A stretch of DNA of 40,106 bases from Eutrophocola sp965662685 (lineage in GTDB: Bacteria; Pseudomonadota; Gammaproteobacteria; Pseudomonadales; Pseudohongiellaceae): positions 1-40,106 of the forward strand of contig CBFIIQ010000030.1 of the NCBI GenBank assembly GCA_965662685.1, read 5' to 3'. Below the pieces are notes generated by a model, which saw only the letters and a list, made by a program, of their open reading frames with translations, was not told the origin of the DNA and did not search any database. The position numbers were made by a program, and so were the translations under genes. Below, piece by piece: positions 24,136 through 32,583 of the stretch (position 1 is the stretch's first letter; each line of letters begins with the position of its first letter).

Positions 24136-25566
24136 ATGCGTGAATACATGCAATTTTATATTAATGGCGAGTGGGTTGACCCGGTAACACCGCGCGCTCT
24201 CGACGTGGTTGATCCGGCGACTGAGGAAGTGGCAGGCCATATCAGTCTTGGTGGTGATACTGATATAGATAATGCTGTCAACGCTGCTGCCAATGCCTTC
24301 AAGACCTGGTCAGTGACAAGCAAGGAAGAGCGCCTTGCTATATTAAACCGCGTAGTTGAGGAATTCGAAAAACGCGTTCCGGAACTGGGTGAAGCCATTA
24401 CTGAAGAAATGGGCGCGCCAAAATGGCTGGCGGATGGTACTCAGGCTGCCATCGGTGTAAACCATTTTAAAACCGCTGTTTCGGTTCTGGAAAAGTTTGA
24501 ATTTGAAGAAGATCGCGGCACCAGCCGTATTGCCAGAGAGCCAATCGGAGTGTGTGGCTTTATAACGCCCTGGAACTGGCCTATTCACCAGATCTGCGCG
24601 AAAGTAGCTCCGGCACTGGCAGTGGGCTGCACCGTGGTACTGAAGCCTTCTGAAATTGCCCCATTCTCCGCCAAGATATTTGCCGACATTCTGGATGCTG
24701 CCGGCGTTCCTGCAGGTGTATTTAATATGGTTAATGGACTCGGTCCTGAGGTTGGTCATGCCATAGCAGCGCACCCGCTGGTAGATATGGTGTCCATAAC
24801 CGGTTCCACCCGTGCCGGCATTCAGGTTGCTGAAGCAGCGGCTAAAACGGTTAAGCGAGTGCACCAGGAACTGGGAGGCAAGAGTCCGAATATTGTGCTG
24901 GAAGATGCTGACCTGGAGAACGCTATCAAGGGTGGCATTGCCGGAATTATGATGAATTCCGGTCAGTCCTGTCGTGCCCCCACGCGTATGCTGGTACCGA
25001 ACAAGTTGATGGATCAGGCGTGTGAGATTGCAAAGGAAATGACAGAAACCTGGACTCCTGGCGATCCCAAGCAGGATAGTCGCATGGGGCCGGTAATCTC
25101 CGAAGCCCAGTGGAATAAAATCCAGGGGCTTATTCATAGTGGCATCGAGCAGGGCGCGAAACTTGTGACTGGTGGTGAAGGACGTCCTGAGGGACTGGAG
25201 AAGGGGTATTACGTCAAGCCTACCGTATTCAGGGATGTGAAAAATGACATGGAGATTGCCCGCGAAGAAATTTTTGGTCCGGTATTAAGCATTATCGGAT
25301 ATGACAGTGAAGAAGAGGCTATCGAGATAGCCAACGATACCGAATATGGTCTGGGAGGTTATGTGCACAGCAAGGACATTGATCATGCCCGCGCTATCGC
25401 ATCGAAAATCAGAGCAGGTTACATCAGTATCAATAATGCAGGACTGGACCTGAATGCCCCATTTGGCGGATATAAACATTCCGGCAATGGACGTGAATTC
25501 AGTGATCAGGCATTTGGAGAGTTTCTGGAGTATAAATCCTTATTGGGTTATACCCCGGCAGCCTAA
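24136..25566 (+). CDS. NAD(P)-dependent aldehyde dehydrogenase
   Basis: 476 residues of the ALDH superfamily. Oxyanion asparagine N147 (TPWNWP), catalytic general base E245 (QELGGKS), nucleophile C279 (NSGQSCRAPT) and the EEIFGPV block are all in place. It oxidises an aldehyde to its acid. It sits 127 bases before the LigM-type demethylase on the same strand, so a likely substrate is an aromatic aldehyde such as vanillin; this is inference from context. General ALDHs of this type also act on betaine or short aliphatic aldehydes. SD AGGAG at 24120. Confidence 0.92.
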   Translation: MREYMQFYINGEWVDPVTPRALDVVDPATEEVAGHISLGGDTDIDNAVNAAANAFKTWSVTSKEERLAILNRVVEEFEKRVPELGEAITEEMGAPKWLADGTQAAIGVNHFKTAVSVLEKFEFEEDRGTSRIAREPIGVCGFITPWNWPIHQICAKVAPALAVGCTVVLKPSEIAPFSAKIFADILDAAGVPAGVFNMVNGLGPEVGHAIAAHPLVDMVSITGSTRAGIQVAEAAAKTVKRVHQELGGKSPNIVLEDADLENAIKGGIAGIMMNSGQSCRAPTRMLVPNKLMDQACEIAKEMTETWTPGDPKQDSRMGPVISEAQWNKIQGLIHSGIEQGAKLVTGGEGRPEGLEKGYYVKPTVFRDVKNDMEIAREEIFGPVLSIIGYDSEEEAIEIANDTEYGLGGYVHSKDIDHARAIASKIRAGYISINNAGLDLNAPFGGYKHSGNGREFSDQAFGEFLEYKSLLGYTPAA

Positions 25567-25693
25567 CTTAAACGGGATTATGTGCCACTGTGTCAGGACA
25601 GGAAACGAACTGATTGGCATTGCAAAATCAGGCAGTTACATGTATCGTAGCGCCTTTTTTTCGACCCCCAAAAACTAGAGGAAATCATCAACA

Positions 25694-27082
25694 ATGAGCA
25701 AAAGCTTAGAAGACTTATTGCAGAGTGTTGACAGCCCGGTTGATATGATGCGCAATTCCAAAATTGGCGCCTATGTCTATCCAGTTGTAGCACCAGAATT
25801 TCATAACTGGCGTAGTGAACAGGCTGCCTGGCGCGAATCAGCAGTGCTGTTTGACCAGAGCCATCACATGGTCGACATCTACATCAAGGGTCCGGATGCT
25901 ATCAAGCTGCTGTCAGATACAGCAATTAACAGCTTTGAGAACTTTCCGGTTAACCGTGCCAAACAGTACGTCCCTGTAAGCCACAGTGGTCACGTAATCG
26001 GCGACGGCATCCTGTTCCATCTTGCTCAGAATGAGCTGGTATTTGTAGGTCGTGCACCTTCAGCTAACTGGATTATGTATCACGCTGAGACTGGTGGTTA
26101 TGATGTAGAAATCATCCATGATGACCGTTCTCCTTCCCGTCCAATGGGTAATCCGGTTGAGCGTATTTCCTATCGTTACCAGATCCAGGGTCCTAATGCC
26201 TGGCCGATCATTGAAAAACTGCACGGCGGCACTGTTGAGCAGCTGAAATTCTTTAACATGGCTTCCATGAATATCGATGGTACTGAAGTACGTACCTTGC
26301 GTCATGGTATGGCTGGTGCACCAGGTCTTGAAATCTGGGGTCCCTATGCTGAAGGTCAGCGTATTAAAGACGCTATCCTTGAAGCTGGTGAAGAGTTTGG
26401 TATCGTTCCTGTTGGTTCACGTGCCTATGCGTCCAATACGCTTGAGTCTGGCTGGATTCCATCACCACTGCCTGCTGTTTACTCTGACGACCGTATGAAG
26501 TCTTACCGTGAATGGCTGCCAGCAGCCAGCTACGAAGGTACTGCGGCTATTGCCGGTTCCTACGTTTCTGAAAACATCGAAGACTACTACGTGACTCCTT
26601 ACGAAATCGGCTACGGCCCATTCATCAAGTTCGACCATGACTTCATCGGCCGCGAAGCCCTGGAAGCCATGCAGAACGATGATCATCGTAAGAAAGTAAC
26701 ATTTGCCTGGAACAAGGAAGACGTGGTTGCGGCTTATGCCACCATGTTTGAAAAAGGCCCGAATGTTAAATACATGGATATCCCTATTGCCAACTACGGC
26801 AACTCCTCTTTCGACGCCATCATGGGTGGTGACGAAGTTGTTGGTCTGTCCATGTTCTCTGGCTACAGCTACAATGAGCGCAGCTGTCTGTCTCTGGGTA
26901 CAGTTAACTCTGACATTGAAATTGGTACTGAAGTAGTACTGGTTTGGGGTGAAGAGCCTGCTACAGAGAAGACCACTGTTGAGAACTCAACTTCCATGAA
27001 TATCCGCGCGATTGTCAGCACGGTTCCTTATGCAGAAGTTGTACGTGATTCTTACGTTGAAGGCTCATGGCGCAAGAACTAA
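25694..27082 (+). CDS. ligM: LigM-type tetrahydrofolate-dependent aromatic O-demethylase
   Basis: 462 residues of the GcvT/aminomethyltransferase fold, aligning by eye over nearly the whole length with LigM of Sphingobium SYK-6 (about 470), which transfers the methoxyl methyl of vanillate or 3-O-methylgallate to THF. Counterparts of the LigM residues I recall are present: Y29 (LigM Y31), H58 (H60), R120 (R122) and Y245 (Y247, proposed catalytic). It is much longer than DmdA (~370), which argues against DMSP demethylase. The product would be 5-methyl-THF plus a catechol. Codon choice is markedly biased to GGT, CGT, GAA, TAC, TTC and AAC, especially after about 26280, unlike its neighbours, suggesting very high expression. 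SD AGAGGAA, then a strong terminator downstream. Confidence 0.88.
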   Translation: MSKSLEDLLQSVDSPVDMMRNSKIGAYVYPVVAPEFHNWRSEQAAWRESAVLFDQSHHMVDIYIKGPDAIKLLSDTAINSFENFPVNRAKQYVPVSHSGHVIGDGILFHLAQNELVFVGRAPSANWIMYHAETGGYDVEIIHDDRSPSRPMGNPVERISYRYQIQGPNAWPIIEKLHGGTVEQLKFFNMASMNIDGTEVRTLRHGMAGAPGLEIWGPYAEGQRIKDAILEAGEEFGIVPVGSRAYASNTLESGWIPSPLPAVYSDDRMKSYREWLPAASYEGTAAIAGSYVSENIEDYYVTPYEIGYGPFIKFDHDFIGREALEAMQNDDHRKKVTFAWNKEDVVAAYATMFEKGPNVKYMDIPIANYGNSSFDAIMGGDEVVGLSMFSGYSYNERSCLSLGTVNSDIEIGTEVVLVWGEEPATEKTTVENSTSMNIRAIVSTVPYAEVVRDSYVEGSWRKN

Positions 27083-27100
27083 GAGTTTAGCTCTTATTAA

Positions 27101-27128
27101 AAAGCCCGCTTTATGCGGGCTTTTTTTT
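27101..27128 (+). terminator. Strong intrinsic terminator after ligM
   Basis: Stem AAAGCCCGC (27101-27109)/GCGGGCTTT (27115-27123) with loop TTTAT and a T-run through 27128. It closes the aldehyde dehydrogenase-ligM unit. Confidence 0.95.
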
Positions 27129-27166
27129 GCTGTTTTTTTTAATTGACTGAAAATCCAGTGCTGCTG

Positions 27167-27207
27167 TTTTGAGCCTGGTTCAAGTATTTGCGAACACAGG
27201 CTCAAAA
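27167..27207. repeat. 11-bp inverted repeat downstream of the desaturase
   Basis: TTTTGAGCCTG (27167-27177) and CAGGCTCAAAA (27197-27207) are perfect inverted copies, with an inner GTTC/GAAC that extends the hairpin to about 15 pairs with one bulge. Neither strand has a following T-run, so it is not a classical terminator. Confidence 0.8.
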
Positions 27208-27251
27208 TAAATTAAAAGCTGTTGGAATGAATGCAAGGTAAAACGAGGTAA

Positions 27252-28037
27252 TTAAGCTTCTGTGAATACAAAAACTTCATTTCTTATCAGGTTTTCAGGA
27301 ATCTGATGTTTTATTTCTTCATGTAGCTCCGGGAGTTTTGACCAGTGCAGCCCCTGATGAAAATGATGGGCTGTGTGGTAGCCAAGGTTGCCAGTCAAAA
27401 TATTGAACAGGCGATTGATATTATTATATGAAGCCACGTACTGATCGTCAGTATCCAATCCGGAGTGATGATCGTAAGTAACCCAGGCTGTGAAGCAAAG
27501 GCTGATCATCATGGGTAATACAAATAACAACATGGCTGGTATAAACCTATACCAGCAAAGCAGGGCCAGAATTAAAAAGGTGAGGGTAGAATAAACTATA
27601 AAGTCACGCTGAACCCTGACAAACTTTTTACCTACCTGGAAGCCTCTAAAGTAAGCTGTTCCTGCTATGGTTAAGGTATATTCCAGGGAATTCATTGCTT
27701 TTCCATCCTTACGCTTCCAGGCACTTTCGTCTTTGCTCTGGTCGAGGAAATTTCTATGGTGTCCCAACACATGATGCAGTACCCAGAGGTTTGTTGTAGC
27801 TCCGGTATGCAAAGCATAAAAAAACTCGAGCAAGCGATTGAGGGGCTTCGAAAAGAACGTTGGCGTATGTTGATGGTGATGATTCCATGCGCAGATAATT
27901 CCCTTCGGAATAATCATTAGCATGAAATAGAGGAGAAGCAACCAGATATTTTCCACTAGAAAATATGCAGTGAAGTCGAGAATACTAAATAGAAGGACAA
28001 TACAAACCGGCAGGCGATCAGCAGCAAATCTAAACAT
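27252..28037 (-). CDS. Membrane fatty acid desaturase family protein
   Basis: 261 residues from the ATG at 28037; an in-frame TTG at 28073 would add 12 residues, and neither has a good SD. Di-iron membrane enzyme with the three histidine boxes: HHHQH (53-57), HHVLGHH (about 87-93) and HTAHHFH (about 222-228). Hydrophobic helices lie at about 8-48 and 140-185. Such enzymes desaturate or hydroxylate acyl chains or carotenoids in the inner membrane. The protein is short compared with acyl-lipid desaturases (300-400), so the substrate is open. Single gene, with an inverted repeat beyond its 3' end. Confidence 0.8.
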   Translation of the reverse strand: MFRFAADRLPVCIVLLFSILDFTAYFLVENIWLLLLYFMLMIIPKGIICAWNHHHQHTPTFFSKPLNRLLEFFYALHTGATTNLWVLHHVLGHHRNFLDQSKDESAWKRKDGKAMNSLEYTLTIAGTAYFRGFQVGKKFVRVQRDFIVYSTLTFLILALLCWYRFIPAMLLFVLPMMISLCFTAWVTYDHHSGLDTDDQYVASYNNINRLFNILTGNLGYHTAHHFHQGLHWSKLPELHEEIKHQIPENLIRNEVFVFTEA

Positions 28038-28251
28038 AATAAAGTCGGCCTGGAAAGCCGCTGGTCTCAGCAAAAAGTGCCAGAAAATCAGGCTTTTGTT
28101 TAACTGTGAGTATACTCAAGTTAACTCTATAATTATATGGTTGCCCTCTGGAAAGCAGAATTTTACTGATATCCATGCTTTCGCAAATGATCGTTTCAAG
28201 ATTGCTTAAACTAGCGTAATGTGGATGCTGGAAAGCGCAATTTTGCTCCAA

Positions 28252-28283
28252 CGCAATCTTCAAATATCGCAATATTCAAATAT
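28252..28283. repeat. 16-bp tandem duplication
   Basis: CGCAATCTTCAAATAT (28252-28267) followed directly by CGCAATATTCAAATAT (28268-28283), with 15 of 16 positions identical. It lies 50 bases before the small Imm32-like gene and may sit in its promoter region. Confidence 0.8.
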
Positions 28284-28332
28284 ATAGTTGCAAGGCACTT
28301 AAAGCCTTCGCAACTTTCAAGGTTTCCTGTCT

Positions 28333-28560
28333 ATGAAAATATATGGTTTCTCAGAGAAAAGTGATTCAGAGCTCAAACTCCTTTCGGAAGTTAACCTGGT
28401 GGCAGAACCTGCTACTCTCAGGGATCTGGCTTCTTTTCTTTATCGCTGTGCCGATGAAATGGAAGAACAGAATGAAGGCTGGGAGCAGGATCATTTCGAT
28501 AGTAATGAAGTAGTGTGTCCGGATTTCGTTGTATTTAATCCAGACATTGTTGCCGACTAA
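28333..28560 (+). CDS. Small acidic protein resembling Imm32-family immunity proteins
   Basis: 75 residues, strongly acidic. The layout MKIYGFSE..., SEVNLVAEPATLRDLASFLYRCADEME, a Trp-x5-His-Phe segment (WEQDHF) and PDFVVFNP near the C-terminus recalls the Imm32 family, found both beside polymorphic toxins and as orphans. The match is from memory of the family pattern. No toxin gene lies adjacent: neighbours are the desaturase and the MscS channel, both on the minus strand. No strong SD; the ATG at 28333 is the only sensible start. It might equally be a free-standing regulatory protein. Confidence 0.6.
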   Translation: MKIYGFSEKSDSELKLLSEVNLVAEPATLRDLASFLYRCADEMEEQNEGWEQDHFDSNEVVCPDFVVFNPDIVAD

Positions 28561-28612
28561 CTTTTTATATATAAATAGTTATAAATAACATGTGGTTATA
28601 TTGATACTGCTC

Positions 28613-29917
28613 TTATTCTTCCTTCTGCGAGGAAGTCGGAGGGTTGCTCAGGATCACTTCGCGGTGCGGGTAAGGAATTTTAATGTTGTTGGCTTTGAAG
28701 CTATCCCATAATGCGAGCAGCACCTGACCACGAATATTGGTCAGACCGTTTTTTGGATCCTTGATCCAGAAACGCAGGACGAAATCCAGGGATGAATCCC
28801 CAAATCCAGTCAACCAGCATACGCTGGGCCTGTAACTGACTACCCGTTCGACTTCCTTTGTTGCTGCAACGGCAAGTTCCGCAACCTGATGCGGGTCGGA
28901 GTCATAGGCTACGCCGAATTTGACTTCAATACGGACCAGTTCATTGGAAAAGGACCAGTTGATAACCTGTTGGGTAATAAAGTCTTCATTGGGGATCAGA
29001 TACTCAACCCCGTCACGGGTAATGACCGAAACAAATCGAGCGCGCAGTTCATTAATCCAGCCAAATGTTTCCCCTAGCGAAATGGTATCACCGGGTTTGA
29101 TGGATCGATCTGCCAGGATAATAAAACCGGAGATGAAATTGGAAACGACTTTTTGCAGGCCAAAACCAATACCGATACCAATTGCGCCTGATAACAATGA
29201 CAGTACCGATAAATCAATGCCGATACTGGAAATCGCAATAACCAGGGCAAAGACAATTAAGGTGATACGCAGTATTTTTCCCAGCAGGACTCTTAATCCT
29301 GGTGACAGATCCTCATTGCGCAATAGTCGCCTTTCCAGAAAATTCCCAACAGAAATCGCAAGCCAGAGGGTCACAATCAGCATCAAGGAAATTTTCAGAA
29401 GCAGCAATAGTGAAACCCTGAAGCCACTGATAGAAAAATCAGCAGCATCCAGAATGCCGGATACATTGTCATTAATACCAAGTATTGAAATTGCCACATA
29501 GATCCAGCCAGTGATGGCGATGAACCGGCGCAGCGGACGGTTACGAATTGACTGGGTGACGACTGTAATTAGCAGCCATACCATGGAGAACAGCAGCGCC
29601 AGATAAATCAGGTAAGTGCTGGGCCAGTTCGCTGCACTGAGAATCAGCCAGATAACACTGATTTGAATAACAAAGAAAAACCATTCCAGACGGCGCAGGG
29701 TCGAACTGATAATGCGCAGTAGTTCAGGGCTGTCTTTTATTTTTCTTGCTTTGCTTTCCAGCCAGGGTTTGGCCTGTCGGGCAAACAACAATGAAATGAT
29801 GTATAGAAAAACGATAACCAGAATCTGTAAAAGATTCCCGGTTTGTGTTACCTGGTCTTTTAAAAACTGAAACACTGTTGTCAGTGAATCAATAATTATC
29901 TGCAAATCAAAGGGCAT
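28613..29917 (-). CDS. MscS-family mechanosensitive channel
   Basis: 434 residues. About six membrane helices (28-50, 70-95, 100-122, 130-150, 172-195, 215-235), then the pore-lining TM3 with the Gly/Ala-rich SLLSGAIGIGIGFGLQKVVSNFISGFIIL signature (about 247-272 region) and the cytoplasmic beta and alpha-beta domains, with GDTISLGETFGWINELRARFV and YLIPNEDFITQQVINWS. The extra N-terminal helices make it like the YbdG/MscK-type medium channels rather than the three-helix MscS. It releases solutes on hypo-osmotic shock. Transcribed alone. Confidence 0.93.
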   Translation of the reverse strand: MPFDLQIIIDSLTTVFQFLKDQVTQTGNLLQILVIVFLYIISLLFARQAKPWLESKARKIKDSPELLRIISSTLRRLEWFFFVIQISVIWLILSAANWPSTYLIYLALLFSMVWLLITVVTQSIRNRPLRRFIAITGWIYVAISILGINDNVSGILDAADFSISGFRVSLLLLLKISLMLIVTLWLAISVGNFLERRLLRNEDLSPGLRVLLGKILRITLIVFALVIAISSIGIDLSVLSLLSGAIGIGIGFGLQKVVSNFISGFIILADRSIKPGDTISLGETFGWINELRARFVSVITRDGVEYLIPNEDFITQQVINWSFSNELVRIEVKFGVAYDSDPHQVAELAVAATKEVERVVSYRPSVCWLTGFGDSSLDFVLRFWIKDPKNGLTNIRGQVLLALWDSFKANNIKIPYPHREVILSNPPTSSQKEE

Positions 29918-30080
29918 AGTTAGTTGCTGGCAATTGATTCAATTTCAGGATTTTTAAAAGCATACCCCAGAATACTCCGGGTGAATAATTATTCCCATGA
30001 CTATTTGTCGGAGTTGATGGCCTGGTCCAGCTTTAACGATTATTGGTCACTTTTAATCAGGTTTGAATTTCAAACAACCC

Positions 30081-30123
30081 AAAAAGAAAAAGGGCATCTG
30101 TGTCTACGACCCGGATGCCCTTT
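30081..30123 (-). terminator. Intrinsic terminator of the PQQ dehydrogenase gene
   Basis: Read on the minus strand: stem AAAGGGCATC/GATGCCCTTT (plus 30114-30123 and 30089-30098, ten perfect pairs) with a 15-base loop, followed by TTTTTCTTTTT. It lies 18 bases beyond the stop codon. Confidence 0.9.
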
Positions 30124-30140
30124 AATTAAAACAAGACAGA

Positions 30141-32306
30141 TTATTGTTCCATCAAGTCAGCTCTTAATGACAGCAGCCAGTTCTTGACCGCATCCACATC
30201 GTCTTCGGACAACAAGTGTCCCAGGTTGGGCATGCCACGACCAGCAAACGCGCCTTCGCGAACAACGTTCTGGATGATGTCGTAGGTAGCCGGAGCGGCA
30301 TACCGCAGATCAGCTAGGGCACCACCACTGGCGCCTCCGGCGCCATGGCAGAGCATGCAGTGTGTGGTGTACATATCTTCACCATGGGCAAGTACAGCCG
30401 GATCATCATTGAAGGGGATAGCTGTCAATTCCGGTAATGGCATACCTTCAACCGGAATAATTTCGCTGCCACCGAGTCGGAAAGTCCAGAGTCGGCCTTC
30501 AGGTTTGTAGGCGCCACTGGAGTTTGGTCCAATCAGACCGCTGGATCCGCCCCAGCCAACCAGAACAGAAACATATTGAATGCCGTCCAGTTCATAAGTC
30601 ATGGGTGCAGCCATAATGCCTACTCCCAGGTCAGCTTCCCAGACCATCTCACCATAATCTGCGGTAAACGCCCTGAAGTAGCCATCAGCGCCGCCCTGAA
30701 AGACAAGGTTTCCTGCTGTGGCGAGAGTGCCTCCATTAATAGTGAAGTCATATTCCTTGACCCAGCGTGGTGCCCGGGCAACCGGGTCCCAGGCCAGCAG
30801 TACGCCGGGGGAGTCATAAACCGGACCGGTACCACCGGCATATTCATCATCAGGACGTAGCGCCCTGTCTACCTGGGTGCCCATACCGATACCCAGATTC
30901 CAGCCAGCACTTTCAACTTCCCAGTTTTCGTCATAGGAATAGGGGAATGCGCCACCCTGCATGGTGGGGACATAAAGCAGCCCCGTATCCGGGCTGAAAG
31001 ACATGGGATGCCAGTTGTGGGCACCGGAAGGGCCTGGTGTCAGGAAAGAAATGGCATCGTCATAACGCGCCTGGGGTGTTTCGATGGGACGACCACTTTC
31101 CAGGTCAACGCCTGAAGCCCAGGTAACCTGTGCATACGGGTCGGCATAAATCAGGTCACCGGATTCGGCATCGAGTACATAGAAGAAGCCATTCTTTGGA
31201 GCCTGCATCACTACCTTGCGCGGCAAACCATTAATGGTGATTTCAGTCAGCATCATTGGTTGCACAGCGGTGTAGTCAAAATTGTCCGCTGGTGTGGTCT
31301 GGTAATACCAGACAACACTGCCGTCATCCACATTAAGCGCAACAATCGAAGACAGGTAGAGGTTGTCGCCAAAGCCTTCGCTGCGGTGTTCGTGGCTCCA
31401 GGGGGAACCATTACCGGTACCGACGAAGACCAGGCGCAGTTCCGGGTCATAAATAATGGAATCCCAGGGGTTGCCGCCACCACCAGCTTTCCACCAGTTT
31501 CCCGCCCAGGTAGAGGCTGCGAATTCAACATCAGCATTTTCAAAACCGTCGGCAGGATTACCTGGTACAACCCAGAAGCGCCATTCAATATCACCATTGT
31601 CGGGATTGTAAGCAGTGAGATAGCCACGTGTACCCAGTTCAGCACCGCCATTACCAATCAGGACCTTGCCGTCAGCAATTCGGGGAGCACCGGTAATGGT
31701 ATAGGGTTTGCTCTGATCGACAGTGACTTCGCTCCAGACCACTTCACCAGTGCCTGCGTCCAGGGCCACCAGGCGACCATCAATAATGCCGGCAAATACC
31801 TTGTCATCATAAATAGCTACACCGCGGTTAACCACATCACAGCAGGCTTTCCAGCCCAGGGATCTGTCTACCTGCGGGTCGTAGCGCCAGAGTTCCTCAC
31901 CGGTGCGGGCATCCACCGCGAAAACCACAGACCAGGAAGCCGTAGCATACATAACGCCGTTATGAACCAGAGGAGTCGCTTCCAGACCTCGGAATGTGCC
32001 AGTGTCGTAGGTCCATGCCACGCCCAGGTTTTGTACATTGCTAAAATCGATCTGATCCAGTGGGCTGAAGCGGGTTTCGCCAGGATCTCGGCCGTAGGAC
32101 AGCCATTCCTCACCGCTGTTTGCCGCATTGGCCAGGTCTGCATCGGTAACACCTGCTTGCATTGTCGGCGCTGCAGTAGTGGCCGCTGGAGCGGTTTCTA
32201 CGACCTCGGTGGATTCCTGTGAACAGGCACTCAAAGTCAGAATTAGCAAGGATATAACAGGGAGGACCGTGTTCTGTCGAACCCCTTTGAATTTACTAAA
32301 CATCAT
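30141..32306 (-). CDS. Type II PQQ-dependent alcohol dehydrogenase with C-terminal cytochrome c, lipoprotein
   Basis: 721 residues. A lipoprotein signal peptide with lipobox L25-S-A-C28 is followed by an eight-bladed PQQ propeller (~60-600) and a haem c domain with C650-M-L-C653-H654. Vicinal cysteines C155-C156 (KACCDVV) are typical of quinoproteins. The catalytic aspartate is D344 in NFDYTAVQ. The residue two positions on is T346, not the Asp used for lanthanides, so a calcium-PQQ site is predicted. It oxidises alcohols in the periplasm and passes electrons to cytochromes. Most relatives are soluble periplasmic proteins, so the lipid anchor is notable. PQQ biosynthesis genes are not in the window. 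Three W-motif repeats of the propeller are visible. Confidence 0.92.
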   Translation of the reverse strand: MMFSKFKGVRQNTVLPVISLLILTLSACSQESTEVVETAPAATTAAPTMQAGVTDADLANAANSGEEWLSYGRDPGETRFSPLDQIDFSNVQNLGVAWTYDTGTFRGLEATPLVHNGVMYATASWSVVFAVDARTGEELWRYDPQVDRSLGWKACCDVVNRGVAIYDDKVFAGIIDGRLVALDAGTGEVVWSEVTVDQSKPYTITGAPRIADGKVLIGNGGAELGTRGYLTAYNPDNGDIEWRFWVVPGNPADGFENADVEFAASTWAGNWWKAGGGGNPWDSIIYDPELRLVFVGTGNGSPWSHEHRSEGFGDNLYLSSIVALNVDDGSVVWYYQTTPADNFDYTAVQPMMLTEITINGLPRKVVMQAPKNGFFYVLDAESGDLIYADPYAQVTWASGVDLESGRPIETPQARYDDAISFLTPGPSGAHNWHPMSFSPDTGLLYVPTMQGGAFPYSYDENWEVESAGWNLGIGMGTQVDRALRPDDEYAGGTGPVYDSPGVLLAWDPVARAPRWVKEYDFTINGGTLATAGNLVFQGGADGYFRAFTADYGEMVWEADLGVGIMAAPMTYELDGIQYVSVLVGWGGSSGLIGPNSSGAYKPEGRLWTFRLGGSEIIPVEGMPLPELTAIPFNDDPAVLAHGEDMYTTHCMLCHGAGGASGGALADLRYAAPATYDIIQNVVREGAFAGRGMPNLGHLLSEDDVDAVKNWLLSLRADLMEQ

Positions 32307-32364
32307 GAATACTTCCCCTTAATTACTTTAAAACCCAGGCGAGCAAGTCTACAACATAATCTAG

Positions 32365-32462
32365 TCACAAGTCACAAGTCACAAGTCACAAGTCACAAGT
32401 CACAAGCTACAAGTCTCAAGTCACAAGTTTCAAGTCTCAAGTCTCAAGTCTCAAGTTACGAG
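32365..32462. repeat. Heptamer tandem repeat array (TCACAAG/TCTCAAG)
   Basis: Six perfect TCACAAG units (32365-32406), followed by eight related units: CTACAAG, TCTCAAG, TCACAAG, TTTCAAG, three TCTCAAG and a degenerate TTACGAG. It lies upstream of the PQQ dehydrogenase gene and downstream of the zinc protease gene, both on the minus strand. Confidence 0.95.
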
Positions 32463-32538
32463 GAGGCTACTGTAATTATCCGGGTGAAAGGGCTTTGCCG
32501 AAATGAAAACCAGAAATTATGAGCTTACTCAATACCCA

Positions 32539-32566
32539 CTTGTGACTTGAGACTTGTAACTTGCGA
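32539..32566. repeat. Inverted copies of the heptamer array
   Basis: CTTGTGA, CTTGAGA, CTTGTAA and CTTGCGA in a row are reverse complements of heptamer units. They pair with 32400-32427 in 26 of 28 positions, 14 of them contiguous (32414-32427 with 32539-32552), leaving a loop of about 111 bases. Confidence 0.92.
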
Positions 32567-32583
32567 CTGGTCGTCAGGCGCGA

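Noticed and set aside
25694..27082. DMSP demethylase DmdA or glycine cleavage T protein
   Set aside because: Length (462) and the match to LigM including Y29, H58, R120 and Y245 fit an aromatic O-demethylase better; DmdA and GcvT are about 370 residues.
32365..32566. CRISPR array
   Set aside because: Units are contiguous heptamers without spacers, and no cas genes are present.
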